In this document: piece after piece, positions 52,040 through 61,029 of the stretch
Layout of the letters: every line of letters starts with the position of its first letter
Numbering within the stretch: the first letter of the stretch is position 1
Assembly (NCBI RefSeq): GCF_044344315.1
Contig: NZ_JBIJDC010000011.1
Span: 1-64,000 of the forward strand
Origin: Zoogloea sp044344315
GTDB taxonomy: Bacteria; Pseudomonadota; Gammaproteobacteria; Burkholderiales; Rhodocyclaceae
Length of the DNA stretch: 64,000 nucleotides
Direction: 5' to 3'
The notes under the pieces: generated by a model
Database searches by the model: none
Seen by the model: the letters and a program-made list of their open reading frames with translations, nothing else
Told to the model about the DNA's origin: nothing
Made by a program: the position numbers and the translations under genes

Positions 52040-52903
52040 ATGAAGTTCTCGAAGAAGAAGTGCCTTGCCGCAACCCTGCTGGCCGCCTGTGCCGGCACCG
52101 CCAGTGCCGCCAACTGGAGCGACACCTATGTCGGCTATCGCTGGGGCGCCAACTTTGCCGAGCCCTTCGGCAAGACCGACATCTCCAAGAGCATCGTCAA
52201 TCTGGCGCATGTGAGTGGCTACAAGTACGGCACCAACTTCTTCAACGCGGACCTTCTGATGTCCGACAGCAAGGATCCGTCGGCCCCGGGCTCCAAGTCC
52301 GGCGCCCAGGAGATCTACATCGTCTATCGCCACACCCTGGACCTGGGCAAGGTCACCGGTAGCGACTTCAAGTTCGGGCCGATCCGCGGCTTCGGCCTCA
52401 CCGGCGGTTTCGACGTGAACACCAAGAACGATGCCGGCTACAACTCCAAGAAACGCATGATCGTGGCCGGCCCCACGATGATGATGGACGTGCCCGGCTT
52501 CCTCAACGTGAGCCTGCTTTACCTGTGGGAGAGCAACGCTCCCTACAGCAAGTTCAGCCACACCCAGACCGACCGCTACAGCTACGACGTGCACCCCATG
52601 CTCAACCTGGCCTGGGGCATCCCCTTCAATCTGGGCCCGGTGCCCCTGTCCTTCGAGGGCTTTGCCAACTTCATCGCCGCCAAGGGCAAGAACGAGTTTG
52701 GCGCCAATACTGCAGCCGAAACCAACATCGACATGCAGGTCATGTATGACGTGAGCCCGCACATCGGTGCCGCCGCCAAGACCTTCAAGGTCGGCCTGGA
52801 GTACCAGTACTGGCGCAACAAGTTCGGCAACAACCACAACGGCCCGGCCGGCGACGGCGCCTTCGCCAAGACCACCATGATCCGCGCCGAATACCACTTC
52901 TGA
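52040..52903 (+). CDS. Tsx-like nucleoside-specific outer-membrane channel
   Basis: 287 residues of the Channel_Tsx family. A signal peptide ends at TASAA (about residue 24); the mature protein begins NWSDTYVGYRWG, as in Tsx proteins, alternates beta strands, and ends IRAEYHF with a C-terminal Phe for outer-membrane assembly. It should let nucleosides or bases cross the outer membrane. CAGGAG precedes ATG 52040. Divergent from the NMT1-type importer, which probably takes the same ligand across the inner membrane. Confidence 0.88.
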   Translation: MKFSKKKCLAATLLAACAGTASAANWSDTYVGYRWGANFAEPFGKTDISKSIVNLAHVSGYKYGTNFFNADLLMSDSKDPSAPGSKSGAQEIYIVYRHTLDLGKVTGSDFKFGPIRGFGLTGGFDVNTKNDAGYNSKKRMIVAGPTMMMDVPGFLNVSLLYLWESNAPYSKFSHTQTDRYSYDVHPMLNLAWGIPFNLGPVPLSFEGFANFIAAKGKNEFGANTAAETNIDMQVMYDVSPHIGAAAKTFKVGLEYQYWRNKFGNNHNGPAGDGAFAKTTMIRAEYHF

Positions 52904-52955
52904 GCGCGCGCTGACGACAAGAGGCCGGCCCGGCGGGTGTCGGGCCTCTACCTCC

Positions 52956-53675
52956 TCAAGCCGGCTGGCAAGGAAGCTCCACCCCAAGCCTGCGCACCAG
53001 TTCGATACCCCGAAGATCCATGCGGGCGCCCAGTGCCAGCACCTCCACCCCGGCCGCCAGGGCCGCCCGCAAGGCCCGGCCGTAGTCCGGATCAATGTGA
53101 TCGGCAGGGCGCACGGCGTCCACGTCGCCCCGTTGCACGCAGAACACCAGCACCGCCCGGTGGCCGGCGGCCACCATGGCCGACATCTCGCGCAGGTGGC
53201 GGGCACCGCGGGTGGTCACGGCATCGGGAAAGTAGCCGATCCGCCCCTCCACCGCGGCGGTGACGTTCTTCACCTCCACGTAGCAGTCGGGTCGCCCCGC
53301 GCCGCACAGGAGCAGATCGATGCGGCTGCCCTCGCCGTACTTCACCTCCGGCCGGATTGCGTCATAGCCCAGCAGCTCAGGCACCCGGCCCAGCTCGATG
53401 GCCTCGCGGACCAGAGCGTTGCTGCGCCCGGTGTGCACGCCAACGATCACCCCCGGTGCGGTTTCCACCAGCTCCCAGGTCCATGCCAGCTTGCGCGCCG
53501 GGTTGGTGGCCGGCGACAGCCACACCCGGCTGCCGGGCGCCTTGCAGCCCTGCATGGAGCCGGTGTTGGGGCAATGGGCGGTGAGCAGTTGCCCGTCGGC
53601 GGTCTCCACGTCCACCAGGAAGCGCTGGTAGCGGCGCAGCAATCGCGCCTCGAGGAGGGGAGTGGGGAAATGCAT
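52956..53675 (-). CDS. sfsA: SfsA family protein (sugar fermentation stimulation)
   Basis: 239 residues, standard SfsA length. Family motifs are AHCPNTGSMQGCKAPGSRVWLS, WELVETAPGVIVGVHTGRSN, EVKYGEGSRIDLLL, CYVEVKNVT and FPDAVTTRGARHLREM. The D...EVK pattern suggests a nuclease-like fold, and E. coli SfsA binds DNA; its biochemical role remains unclear. Convergent with the Tsx-like gene. Confidence 0.95.
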   Translation of the reverse strand: MHFPTPLLEARLLRRYQRFLVDVETADGQLLTAHCPNTGSMQGCKAPGSRVWLSPATNPARKLAWTWELVETAPGVIVGVHTGRSNALVREAIELGRVPELLGYDAIRPEVKYGEGSRIDLLLCGAGRPDCYVEVKNVTAAVEGRIGYFPDAVTTRGARHLREMSAMVAAGHRAVLVFCVQRGDVDAVRPADHIDPDYGRALRAALAAGVEVLALGARMDLRGIELVRRLGVELPCQPA

Positions 53676-53750
53676 GGCGGGCAGCCCGTTCAGACGAGGC
53701 CGCCATGATGGCAGGGCCGGCAGGCGCTCGGCCAGCCCCTGGGCGCAGCC

Positions 53751-56354
53751 CTAGCCGGCGGTGATGCCGGTTTCGTCACCCAGCCGCGCTGACAGCTTGT
53801 CGGCCGACAGCAGCAGCAGGAGCTCGCCACCCTGGCCGGCATCGGTCTTGACGATGCTGTCCACCAGGCTGGCGCTCCCCTGGAACAGGCCGGCAACCGG
53901 CTGGATCAGGGACACGGGGACTTCCGGGATCTCGCCGAGTTCATCCACCAGCAAACCGAGGCGCTGGCCATTTGTGGCGCCGCGGACAATGACGATCTGG
54001 CTCGGTGTGCCGGCGCGCTCACCGTGCACGTAGTCGCGCAGGTCCACCACCATGATGGGATCGCCCTCGTACATCACGCAGCCGCGCACGTGGGCCGGCA
54101 GGCCGGGCAGCGTGGTAATGCGCTGGATGTCGATGGATTCGACGATGTCGCTGGAGTGCATGCCGTACCAGCTGCCGCCTATGTGGAAAGTGGCCAGCTC
54201 GACGGTAACGTCACCGGGCGCGCCCTTGAGGTGGCGGATCACGCCGCTGCGGGCGGCGCTCGGGGTTTGACCGATGGTGTTCTCGTCGGCGTCGGTGAGA
54301 GGGATGAGGACCACCGCCACCACGTCGTTGCGATAGGCGTCATCAGGGCCCTTGTACTCCCGGTAACCGGCCGACATGCGCGCCGCTGCCGCGTGAAGTC
54401 GCCCGCCGTGGGCGACGATGCCGCTGCAGGAGGCTCCCGGGGGCAGTTCGAAATACTCGGCGGGCAAGTCGAGCCGGCTGCCCAGGGCAGGTGCGTCCGG
54501 GCCGGCGCTGGCGATGACCAGCCCATCCGGCCCGACGAACACGGCGATGCCGGCGTGGGGGTCGTCGGGCGCCGCCTCGGGCAGACAGTCGGCCAGCATG
54601 GCCGCCAGCTGGGGCGCCGAATCGAAGACGATGGCAATGCCACCCACCACCCGGTGGCTGCGCACCGGGTCGCGCACCGCGGCGCCGTAGATGTAGGTCG
54701 GGCGGCCCGCATACATGGGTGTCGCCGCGAAGGCAGAGACGCAGTAGGCCTGGGGGTTGTCCAGAGCGAGGGTGCGAGCCACCCACTCGTCACCCAGCGT
54801 ACGGCCGACCAGCGCGGTGGCCTCCGGGTCGGACACCGCCACCACGCGCCCCTCCGCGTCAAACAGGATGAGGTTGGAATAAACGGTGTACAGCCCGTTG
54901 ATGGTGCGCAGGATGGGCGTCAGGCGGGCGGCCGCTTCGGCCGGTGGCAGGGTGCTGGCGAGGGCATTGCGGACGGCCGTGCTCAGGGCCCACCAGCGGC
55001 AGTCGTTGGCCCGCTCGTAGAGGTTGCGGTCCATGATGTCGATGGCCAGGCCGGCGCGGGCCGCACAGTCGCGCAGGATGGTGGTCACCACGGTCTCATG
55101 CAGGTTGGCGATGGAGCGCTCGAAGATGTCCTTGGTGCGGGCACCCGTGTTGCTGATCTCCCACAGCAGGGTCTTGGAGAAGGACGCGTTGATGCCCTGG
55201 GCGGCCCGCCCCTGACGGCAGCTCTGGCGCACATTGCCATTCCATACGGCGCGGTTGAGTTCGCGCTGGATGGCCTCGGCCTGGCGGGGGATGAGCTGCA
55301 GCGCCTCGGAGAACAGCGCGGGGCTGTCCATCACCTGGCCGAGCACCGCCGGCGGGATGTTCTCGAGGGCACGCGCGGCCGGCGTTTCAAAGGCGTATTC
55401 GACGGGCACCATCACATGCCCCTGCCAGCCCGGCCCGAAGTAGCCCTGGTAGCCGCGGGTGGAGCGGGTGGCGGCCAGGTATTCGCGGCCGGCAAAGCGC
55501 AGCACCCGCGAGGGCGCCGAGGCGTCGGCATCGAGCGGCGCGCCCACGGGCACCTGCCAGGGGTCGCTGGACGCCATGACGACACCGTGGGCATCCAGCA
55601 GGGTGATCACCGCCCAGTCATCGTCGGTACGCAGGTTCTGGAAGATGCGTTCGCATTCGTTGTGGAAGCGGAAGACCAGGCACAGCACGCCCACCGCCTC
55701 GCTGCGGCCCGCCGGGCACACCCGCCAGGCGTAGATCAGGGCCGGCGCGCCGGGCCGCAGGTCGGTCGGCCCGTAATACTCCACATAGGCTGCGTCACTG
55801 GTGAGGGCCTCATGCAGCAGCGGATCACCCGCCTGGGTTACCGGATGGGTCTCGTCGAGCTGACACAGCACCCTGCCGTGCCGGTCGAGCAGCAGGATAT
55901 CGGCGTAAACCGAATACTTGGCCACGTACTCCCGGAAGCGGGCCAGGATGCGCTGGCGCTCGCCCTCATCCTCCATGCCGGCGCCCTCGCTGGCCGCCTC
56001 GGCATAGGCGCACAGGTCGCTGTCGGTGGCCAGGAAGCCGATATCGGCTGTGCGTTCGAAGAGGTTGCGCACCAGGATGTCGATGCTCACCTGGGCGCGG
56101 GCCGACAGGTCTTCGGCCACCTTGCGCCGCGACTCGGTGGCCAGACTGTTGAGCAGGGTACCGGTGAGCTGGGCGAAGGCTGCGCGCATGCCGGTGATTT
56201 CGGTGCCGGTGCCGGACAGCTGGCCCAGCACGGTCAGGTTGTCCCAGACGGCCTGGAGGGTCTGGAGCGACTCCCGATAGGTCTCCACCTCCGGCATGTG
56301 GCGCACGATGCGCGCCAGATCACCCTCGAAATCGACGCCCTTCCAGTTAGTCAT
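53751..56354 (-). CDS. Soluble tandem Cache-like sensor with C-terminal CheW domain
   Basis: 867 residues without membrane helices or signal peptide. Two similar halves each start with a helix (SIDILVRNLFER at about 90, AIDIMDRNLYER at about 436) followed by a Cache-like sensor module (YADILLLDRHGRVLCQLDE; YSNLILFDAEGRVVAVSDP). A CheW domain occupies about 712-860 (VELATFHIGGSWYGM, VRGCVMYEGDPIMVVDLRDY, LGLLVDELGEI). There is no methyl-accepting signalling hairpin. It may dock onto a CheA/receptor array and inject a cytosolic signal. Start 56354 has a GAGAGG site. Confidence 0.82.
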   Translation of the reverse strand: MTNWKGVDFEGDLARIVRHMPEVETYRESLQTLQAVWDNLTVLGQLSGTGTEITGMRAAFAQLTGTLLNSLATESRRKVAEDLSARAQVSIDILVRNLFERTADIGFLATDSDLCAYAEAASEGAGMEDEGERQRILARFREYVAKYSVYADILLLDRHGRVLCQLDETHPVTQAGDPLLHEALTSDAAYVEYYGPTDLRPGAPALIYAWRVCPAGRSEAVGVLCLVFRFHNECERIFQNLRTDDDWAVITLLDAHGVVMASSDPWQVPVGAPLDADASAPSRVLRFAGREYLAATRSTRGYQGYFGPGWQGHVMVPVEYAFETPAARALENIPPAVLGQVMDSPALFSEALQLIPRQAEAIQRELNRAVWNGNVRQSCRQGRAAQGINASFSKTLLWEISNTGARTKDIFERSIANLHETVVTTILRDCAARAGLAIDIMDRNLYERANDCRWWALSTAVRNALASTLPPAEAAARLTPILRTINGLYTVYSNLILFDAEGRVVAVSDPEATALVGRTLGDEWVARTLALDNPQAYCVSAFAATPMYAGRPTYIYGAAVRDPVRSHRVVGGIAIVFDSAPQLAAMLADCLPEAAPDDPHAGIAVFVGPDGLVIASAGPDAPALGSRLDLPAEYFELPPGASCSGIVAHGGRLHAAAARMSAGYREYKGPDDAYRNDVVAVVLIPLTDADENTIGQTPSAARSGVIRHLKGAPGDVTVELATFHIGGSWYGMHSSDIVESIDIQRITTLPGLPAHVRGCVMYEGDPIMVVDLRDYVHGERAGTPSQIVIVRGATNGQRLGLLVDELGEIPEVPVSLIQPVAGLFQGSASLVDSIVKTDAGQGGELLLLLSADKLSARLGDETGITAG

Positions 56355-56579
56355 ACTTTGCCTCTCCGGTTCAGGATTGCTGGGACAGCCCATCATTACG
56401 GCGGCCAGCAAAACAGGTTGAGCCTCGGGAATAAAATAATCCCGCAACGCAACAATCTGCGAGACCAAGCTCCCCGTCGCCCCCTCATCGCCGTATCATC
56501 TGCCCAAGATGCAGACCGGATGCGGCTTTCGGGCAGCCATCCCGTTCTGTGGCAGATCCGACTCCAGCCAGGCCAAGCC

Positions 56580-57266
56580 ATGCGTGAATCCACCTCCGCA
56601 GTCCCCCGTGAATTGCCGGACTACCTCCGGGATACCTACACCTGGGCTTACCTCGATCACCGCACCCTGCCCTGGCTCGACCGGCCGGTGGTGGTGTCGG
56701 CGATCCTGTGGGGTAACGCCGACCGGCTGATGAGCCGGGCCGTGGCCGAGTTCCAGCCCGGCCAGCAGGTGCTCCAGGCGGCGGCTGTCTATGGGGATTT
56801 CTCGCCCCGGCTGGCCCGGCAGCTCGGCGACAAGGGGCAACTGCTGGTGCTCGACGTGGCCCCCATCCAGATCGCCAACACCCATCGCAAACTAGCACCG
56901 TGGGCGGGCAGCACCCAGGCCCAGGTGGCCGATCTCACCGAGCCGGTGGGGCGCAGCTTTGACGCGGTGTGCTGCTTCTTTCTGCTCCACGAGGTGCCGC
57001 CTGCCGCCCGCCGCTGCATCGTGACCAACCTCCTCGACGCCGTGGAGCCGGGCGGCAAGATCGTCTTTGTGGACTATCACAAGCCGCGCTGGTGGCATCC
57101 GATGGGGCCGGTGATGGCCCTGGTATTCCGTTACCTGGAGCCGTTTGCCAATTCCCTGCTGGAAGAGTCGATCGAAACCCTGGTTCTGGAGACCGCCGAT
57201 TTCGAATGGCGCAAGGAGACCTTCTTCGGCGGGCTGTATCAGAAGGTGGTGGGGATCCGCCGCTGA
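56580..57266 (+). CDS. rquA: RquA, rhodoquinone biosynthesis methyltransferase-like enzyme
   Basis: 228-residue class I SAM-dependent methyltransferase fold. The RquA-type pattern is present: LPDYLRDTYTWAYLD at the N-terminus, AILWGNADRLM, QVLQAAAVYGDFSPRLA in place of the usual E/DxGxGxG loop, VLDVAPIQIAN, FFLLHEVPP, GGKIVFVDYHKP and KETFFGGLYQKVV at the C-terminus. RquA converts ubiquinone to rhodoquinone, the low-potential quinone used in anaerobic fumarate reduction. It is divergent from the Cache-CheW gene and convergent with the cobalamin genes. A generic quinone-related methyltransferase is the alternative. Confidence 0.85.
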   Translation: MRESTSAVPRELPDYLRDTYTWAYLDHRTLPWLDRPVVVSAILWGNADRLMSRAVAEFQPGQQVLQAAAVYGDFSPRLARQLGDKGQLLVLDVAPIQIANTHRKLAPWAGSTQAQVADLTEPVGRSFDAVCCFFLLHEVPPAARRCIVTNLLDAVEPGGKIVFVDYHKPRWWHPMGPVMALVFRYLEPFANSLLEESIETLVLETADFEWRKETFFGGLYQKVVGIRR

Positions 57267-57287
57267 GGGCGGCCACACCCTGCCCGC

Positions 57288-58091
57288 TCACCCGGCCAGC
57301 CGGTCGAGATAGGCGGCGATGGCCGGCAGGCCTTCACGGATGGCTGCCGGGCCAGGGGCCAGCAGGATGGCCGATTTGATCTCCAGCACCTGCCCGTTGC
57401 GCACCGCCGGGATGGCATCCCAGCCGGGCCGGGAGGTCACGTGGCCGGGCTGGAAGTGCTTGCCGCACCACGACCCGATGATGAGGTCCGGTGCCCGCGG
57501 AATGACCACCGATGCATCCGCGAGGATGCGTTCCTTGGCGTTGGGATGCACCGACAGCTCCCCGAAACAGTCTTCACCGCCGGCAATGCCAATCAGCTCC
57601 GACACCCAGCGGATGCCGGTGATCAGCGGCTCGTTCCACTCCTCGAAGTAAACCCGCGGCCGCCGCCCCAGCTGCAGCGTGCGGGCCTCACCGGCCGCAC
57701 GCACGGCGGCGATGCGCTGCTCCAGTTCAGCCACCAGCGCCAGGGCCCTGGCCTCGGCGCCCACCAGGCGCCCCACTGTCTCGATCATCGCCAGGATGCC
57801 GTCCACGCTGCGATGGTTGAACACGTGCACCGCCACGCCGGCCTTCACCAGGTCGCGGGCGATCTCGCCCTGCAGATCGGAAAAGGCCAGCACCAGATCA
57901 GGCTCCACGGCCAGGATGCGTTCGATTTTGGCGCTGGAAAAGCCGCTGACCTTGGGCTTCTCCTTGCGTGCCCGGGGCGGATGGGTGGTGAAGCCCGAGA
58001 TGCCGGCGATGCGCGCTTCCTCGCCCAGCAGGTAGAGCACCTCGACGGTTTCGGTGGACAGGCAGACGATGCGCTGGGGCAGACGGGGCAT
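57288..58091 (-). CDS. Cobalamin-binding protein, BtuF-like, without signal peptide
   Basis: 267 residues of the periplasmic_binding_2 (BtuF/FecB) fold: RIVCLSTETVEVLYLLGEEARIAGISG, KIERILAVEPDLVLAF, VFNHRSVDGILAMIETVGRLVG and PDLIIGSWCGKHF. From the family-typical start MPRLPQRIVCLS there is no export signal; the in-frame upstream extension does not supply a convincing one either. It is the last gene of a five-gene cobalamin operon and is paralogous to the btuF-like gene two positions upstream. It may scavenge or hold corrinoid in the cytosol; this is inference. Confidence 0.78.
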   Translation of the reverse strand: MPRLPQRIVCLSTETVEVLYLLGEEARIAGISGFTTHPPRARKEKPKVSGFSSAKIERILAVEPDLVLAFSDLQGEIARDLVKAGVAVHVFNHRSVDGILAMIETVGRLVGAEARALALVAELEQRIAAVRAAGEARTLQLGRRPRVYFEEWNEPLITGIRWVSELIGIAGGEDCFGELSVHPNAKERILADASVVIPRAPDLIIGSWCGKHFQPGHVTSRPGWDAIPAVRNGQVLEIKSAILLAPGPAAIREGLPAIAAYLDRLAG

Positions 58092-58120
58092 GGACGTATC
58101 CAGGAGATGAACCGCGGTGT

Positions 58121-59164
58121 TCAGCGGGGAAAGGGCGACGGGCAGGCCTGGCGATCCTGGGCCGGATTGCACAGCTGCACGGTTTCGAGGAAGGCCTCGG
58201 CGGCGAGCCTGGGCTCCCGCGCCACGGCCAGTACGGACTCAGCCTCCCCGGCCGGCAGGCGCCAGGCGCGCTGCACCACGTAGAGCCAGTCCGGTCCTTC
58301 GATGGCCTTCACCACGGCCAGTTCGGCATAGTTGGTGTCGGGCACCCGGGGGCACACCAGAAAGGTCTGGGCCACCACGCCATGGGGTGCGTTGGCGCCC
58401 GGCGGCAGTAGGCTCACCTCGCCGGCGGGCACGCCGCAGCGGGTCGCCCGGCTGCGTTGCATGCCCTCCAGCAGCATCACCGCCTGGCCCTTCGACTTTG
58501 TGCGCTGCAGGCCCTGCACGGCGACCAGCTGGGTCCAGTCACGGATGCTCTCGCCCAGGGGCACGAAGTCGGCACTCCAATAACGCGGCGTGCTTTCGTT
58601 GGACGCTGGCACGCTGTCGGCGGGCAGGGGCAGGTTGAGCCAGCGCACGCCACCGGCGGCAAGCTCCTGACGACGGGCCGCCGCCAGTTCGCGCAGGCGC
58701 CGGTAGGGCGGATCCAGCTCGGCCTGGAAGTCGGCCCCGGCACTGTCAGCCACCAGCACGCGGGAGTTGTCCTTCTCGAAGCGGTACCACACCTCGTACT
58801 GACGCGCCGCGCCGCAGGCCTGCACCGTCCAGTGTTCAAGGGCGTGATGCACCGGGCGGGGACGGGTCTCGAGCAGATCGGGGGCGGCCTGCACGCTGTC
58901 GGTAACGTGGACATCCTGGCACGGCCTGGCCGCACGGGCCTCGTGGGCCTTGATGGAGTCGAGCACCTGGCGCTGGGCCGCGGCCATGCGCCAGGCACCG
59001 GCATAGCCCGGCACCAGGCGCTCGTCGGCCGGAATGGCCGCCACCTGGCCGATGCGGGTGACGATCTCGCCGGGGAGAGGGCCAGGCCCGGATCCAGCCC
59101 CCGGCTCGGCCGCGCCGGCCGACGTCAGGCCGAACGCAAGCAGCACGACAAGAACTCGCCTCAT
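58121..59164 (-). CDS. Exported hypothetical protein in the cobalamin operon
   Basis: 347 residues with a short signal peptide (MRRVLVVLLAFGLTSAGA). The mature protein has six or seven Cys residues (for example ARPCQDV, QACGAA, TRCGVP, FLVCPR, VQLCNPAQDRQACPSP), which suggests disulfides in the periplasm. No known domain is recognised. It overlaps btuF by 4 nt and precedes the second BtuF-like gene by 29 nt, so it is translated with corrinoid-uptake proteins and may take part in corrinoid handling. Function unknown. Confidence 0.75.
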   Translation of the reverse strand: MRRVLVVLLAFGLTSAGAAEPGAGSGPGPLPGEIVTRIGQVAAIPADERLVPGYAGAWRMAAAQRQVLDSIKAHEARAARPCQDVHVTDSVQAAPDLLETRPRPVHHALEHWTVQACGAARQYEVWYRFEKDNSRVLVADSAGADFQAELDPPYRRLRELAAARRQELAAGGVRWLNLPLPADSVPASNESTPRYWSADFVPLGESIRDWTQLVAVQGLQRTKSKGQAVMLLEGMQRSRATRCGVPAGEVSLLPPGANAPHGVVAQTFLVCPRVPDTNYAELAVVKAIEGPDWLYVVQRAWRLPAGEAESVLAVAREPRLAAEAFLETVQLCNPAQDRQACPSPFPR

Positions 59165-60036
59165 CGCCGTGCCCGGGCTTCTTCGAGCTGACTGCACAGG
59201 CGCTCGGCGCCGTCGAGGATACGCGGTGTGTGGCGCTGGATCTGGTCCGGCGGGATGAAGAACAGGTTGCCGCGGCTGACCGCCTGCAGCTTGGTCCACT
59301 GGCGCCAGTCGTCCAGCCATTCGGGCCGGGCCTCACCCATGCCGCTGGCAACGATCACCTCGGGCGCCGCGGCCAGCACCGCCTCGGTGTCGATGGTGGG
59401 GGCCAGCACCGGCAGCCGGGCAAACACGTTCTCGCCGCCACACAGGCGGATCACGTCGGAGATCAGGTGTTCGCCATTGATGGTCATCAGCGGGCGGTTC
59501 CAGATCTCGTAGAAGGTGCGCACCCTGGGCCGGCTGGAATAGCGGGCTTGCAAGGCAGCATGGCGCTCGCGAAAGGCCTTGGCCGCGCTTTCGGCCGCTG
59601 CTTCGGTGCCGGCCAGCCTGCCCAGCTGGGACAGGCTGCGGGCCACGTCCTCGATCTTGCGCGGCTCGTTGATGAACACCGGAATGCCCAGCCCGCGCAG
59701 CTTGTCCAGGTGGGCGTCGCGGTTGCCACTCTTCCAGGCCACCACCAGGTCGGGCTTGAGGGCCACGACCTTCTCCATGTCCACCGAGGTGTAGCCGCCC
59801 ACGCGGACCACCTTCCTTGCCGCCTCCGGGTAGTCGCTGTACTGCACGACACCCACCACCTTGTCGCCGGCCCCGGCGGCATACAGCAGCTCGGTCACGT
59901 GGGGCGCCAGGCTGACGATGCGGCGGGCGGGCTGGGCCAGGCGGATGCTCTGCCCCAGGTCATCGGTGAGGTCGACGGCGGCGCCGGCCAGGCTGGAGAG
60001 CAGCAGCAGGCCAAGGGCCAGAAGGGGGTGACGCAT
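59161..60036 (-). CDS. btuF: Periplasmic vitamin B12-binding protein BtuF
   Basis: 291 residues with a clear signal peptide (residues 1-19, ending LAGA). Binding-fold motifs: RRIVSLAPHVTELLYAAGAGDKVVGV, VALKPDLVVAWKSGN, FYEIWNRPLMTINGEHLISDVI and CGGENVFARLPVLAPTIDTEAVL. It delivers cobalamin or cobinamide to a BtuCD-type importer, whose genes are not in this window. Cotranscribed with cbiB and cobD, consistent with corrinoid salvage. Confidence 0.92.
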   Translation of the reverse strand: MRHPLLALGLLLLSSLAGAAVDLTDDLGQSIRLAQPARRIVSLAPHVTELLYAAGAGDKVVGVVQYSDYPEAARKVVRVGGYTSVDMEKVVALKPDLVVAWKSGNRDAHLDKLRGLGIPVFINEPRKIEDVARSLSQLGRLAGTEAAAESAAKAFRERHAALQARYSSRPRVRTFYEIWNRPLMTINGEHLISDVIRLCGGENVFARLPVLAPTIDTEAVLAAAPEVIVASGMGEARPEWLDDWRQWTKLQAVSRGNLFFIPPDQIQRHTPRILDGAERLCSQLEEARARR

Positions 60037-60057
60037 GGGGCAGATCTCCCGTTGAAA

Positions 60058-61029
60058 TCAGGTTTCGGCAAGGGCCACGGCGAGGCGGGCCCATTCGGAT
60101 TCGGAGGCCGGCAGGCCGAAACGCAGGCCGGCCGGCGCCTCGAACAGGCGGGTCAGGATGCCCTGGGCGGCCAGGCCTTCGTGAATGGCGTGGGCGCGGG
60201 GTGTCGGACGCCACTGGAACAGAGCAGTTCCCCCGCCCCCGGTCAGACCGTTCTCGTTAAGAAGGCTGGCCAGCCGGCGGCTGTCACGGGCCAGGCTGCG
60301 CCGGGCCTCGGCCTGCCAGGCCGCGTCCGCCAGCGCCGCCGCCGTCACCTGACGGGCCGGGCCCGACACCGCCCACGGCCCGAGCCGTTCCGCCAGCGCA
60401 TTCAGCACGGCGGGCTCGGCAAAGACAAAGCCCACCCGGGCCCCGGCCAGGCCGAAAAACTTGCCCACCGAACGCAGCACCACCAGGCCGGGCCGGCCGG
60501 AGAGGGGCACCAGGCTGTCGGCGGGATCGGCATCGATGAAGGCCTCGTCCACGATCAAGCAGCCGCCGCGGGCCGCCAGTTCGGCATGCCAGCTCAGCAA
60601 CTGGGCCCGCGGAAAGCGCTGACCATCGGGGTTATTGGGCTGGACCAGGAGCAGGATGTCCGCCTCGCCCACGGCCGCAGCGATGTGTTGCGCAGGGACG
60701 GCCCGGATCGGGTGGCCACGCCAGGCGTGGGGATGTTCGGCGTAAGTCGGCGCCAGGGTGAGCACCCTCCCCGACGCAAGACAGGCCGGCAGGGCCTGGA
60801 TGGCAGCCTGGGAACCCGCCACCGGAAGCAGATGGGGGCTACCGTAAAACGCGGCGGCGGCGGCCTCCAGCCCATCGTCCGTCTCGGGCAGGCGCTGCCA
60901 CACCTCCGGCGCCAGCGGCGGCACGGGGTAGGCCTGCGGATTGATCCCGGTGGACAGGTCAACCCACTCCGCCAGCGGAATGCCGTAGCGCCGGGCGGCC
61001 TGGCGCAGACGCCCGCCGTGTTCAAGCAT
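60058..61029 (-). CDS. cobD: L-threonine-O-3-phosphate decarboxylase (CobD; CobC in pseudomonad naming)
   Basis: 323-residue PLP enzyme of the class I/II aminotransferase fold. It makes (R)-1-amino-2-propanol phosphate for the nucleotide loop of cobalamin. Motifs: HGG at the N-terminus, DLSTGINPQ, QPNNPDG, the aspartate-bearing LIVDEAFIDAD, and the PLP lysine in LRSVGKFFGLAGARVGF. It overlaps cbiB by 8 nt, and CbiB uses its product. Confidence 0.95.
   Translation of the reverse strand: MLEHGGRLRQAARRYGIPLAEWVDLSTGINPQAYPVPPLAPEVWQRLPETDDGLEAAAAAFYGSPHLLPVAGSQAAIQALPACLASGRVLTLAPTYAEHPHAWRGHPIRAVPAQHIAAAVGEADILLLVQPNNPDGQRFPRAQLLSWHAELAARGGCLIVDEAFIDADPADSLVPLSGRPGLVVLRSVGKFFGLAGARVGFVFAEPAVLNALAERLGPWAVSGPARQVTAAALADAAWQAEARRSLARDSRRLASLLNENGLTGGGGTALFQWRPTPRAHAIHEGLAAQGILTRLFEAPAGLRFGLPASESEWARLAVALAET

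Noticed and set aside
54024..57266. 1080-codon plus-strand open frame
   Set aside because: Only its last 228 codons (rquA) are real. The rest is antisense to the Cache-CheW gene and has implausible composition.
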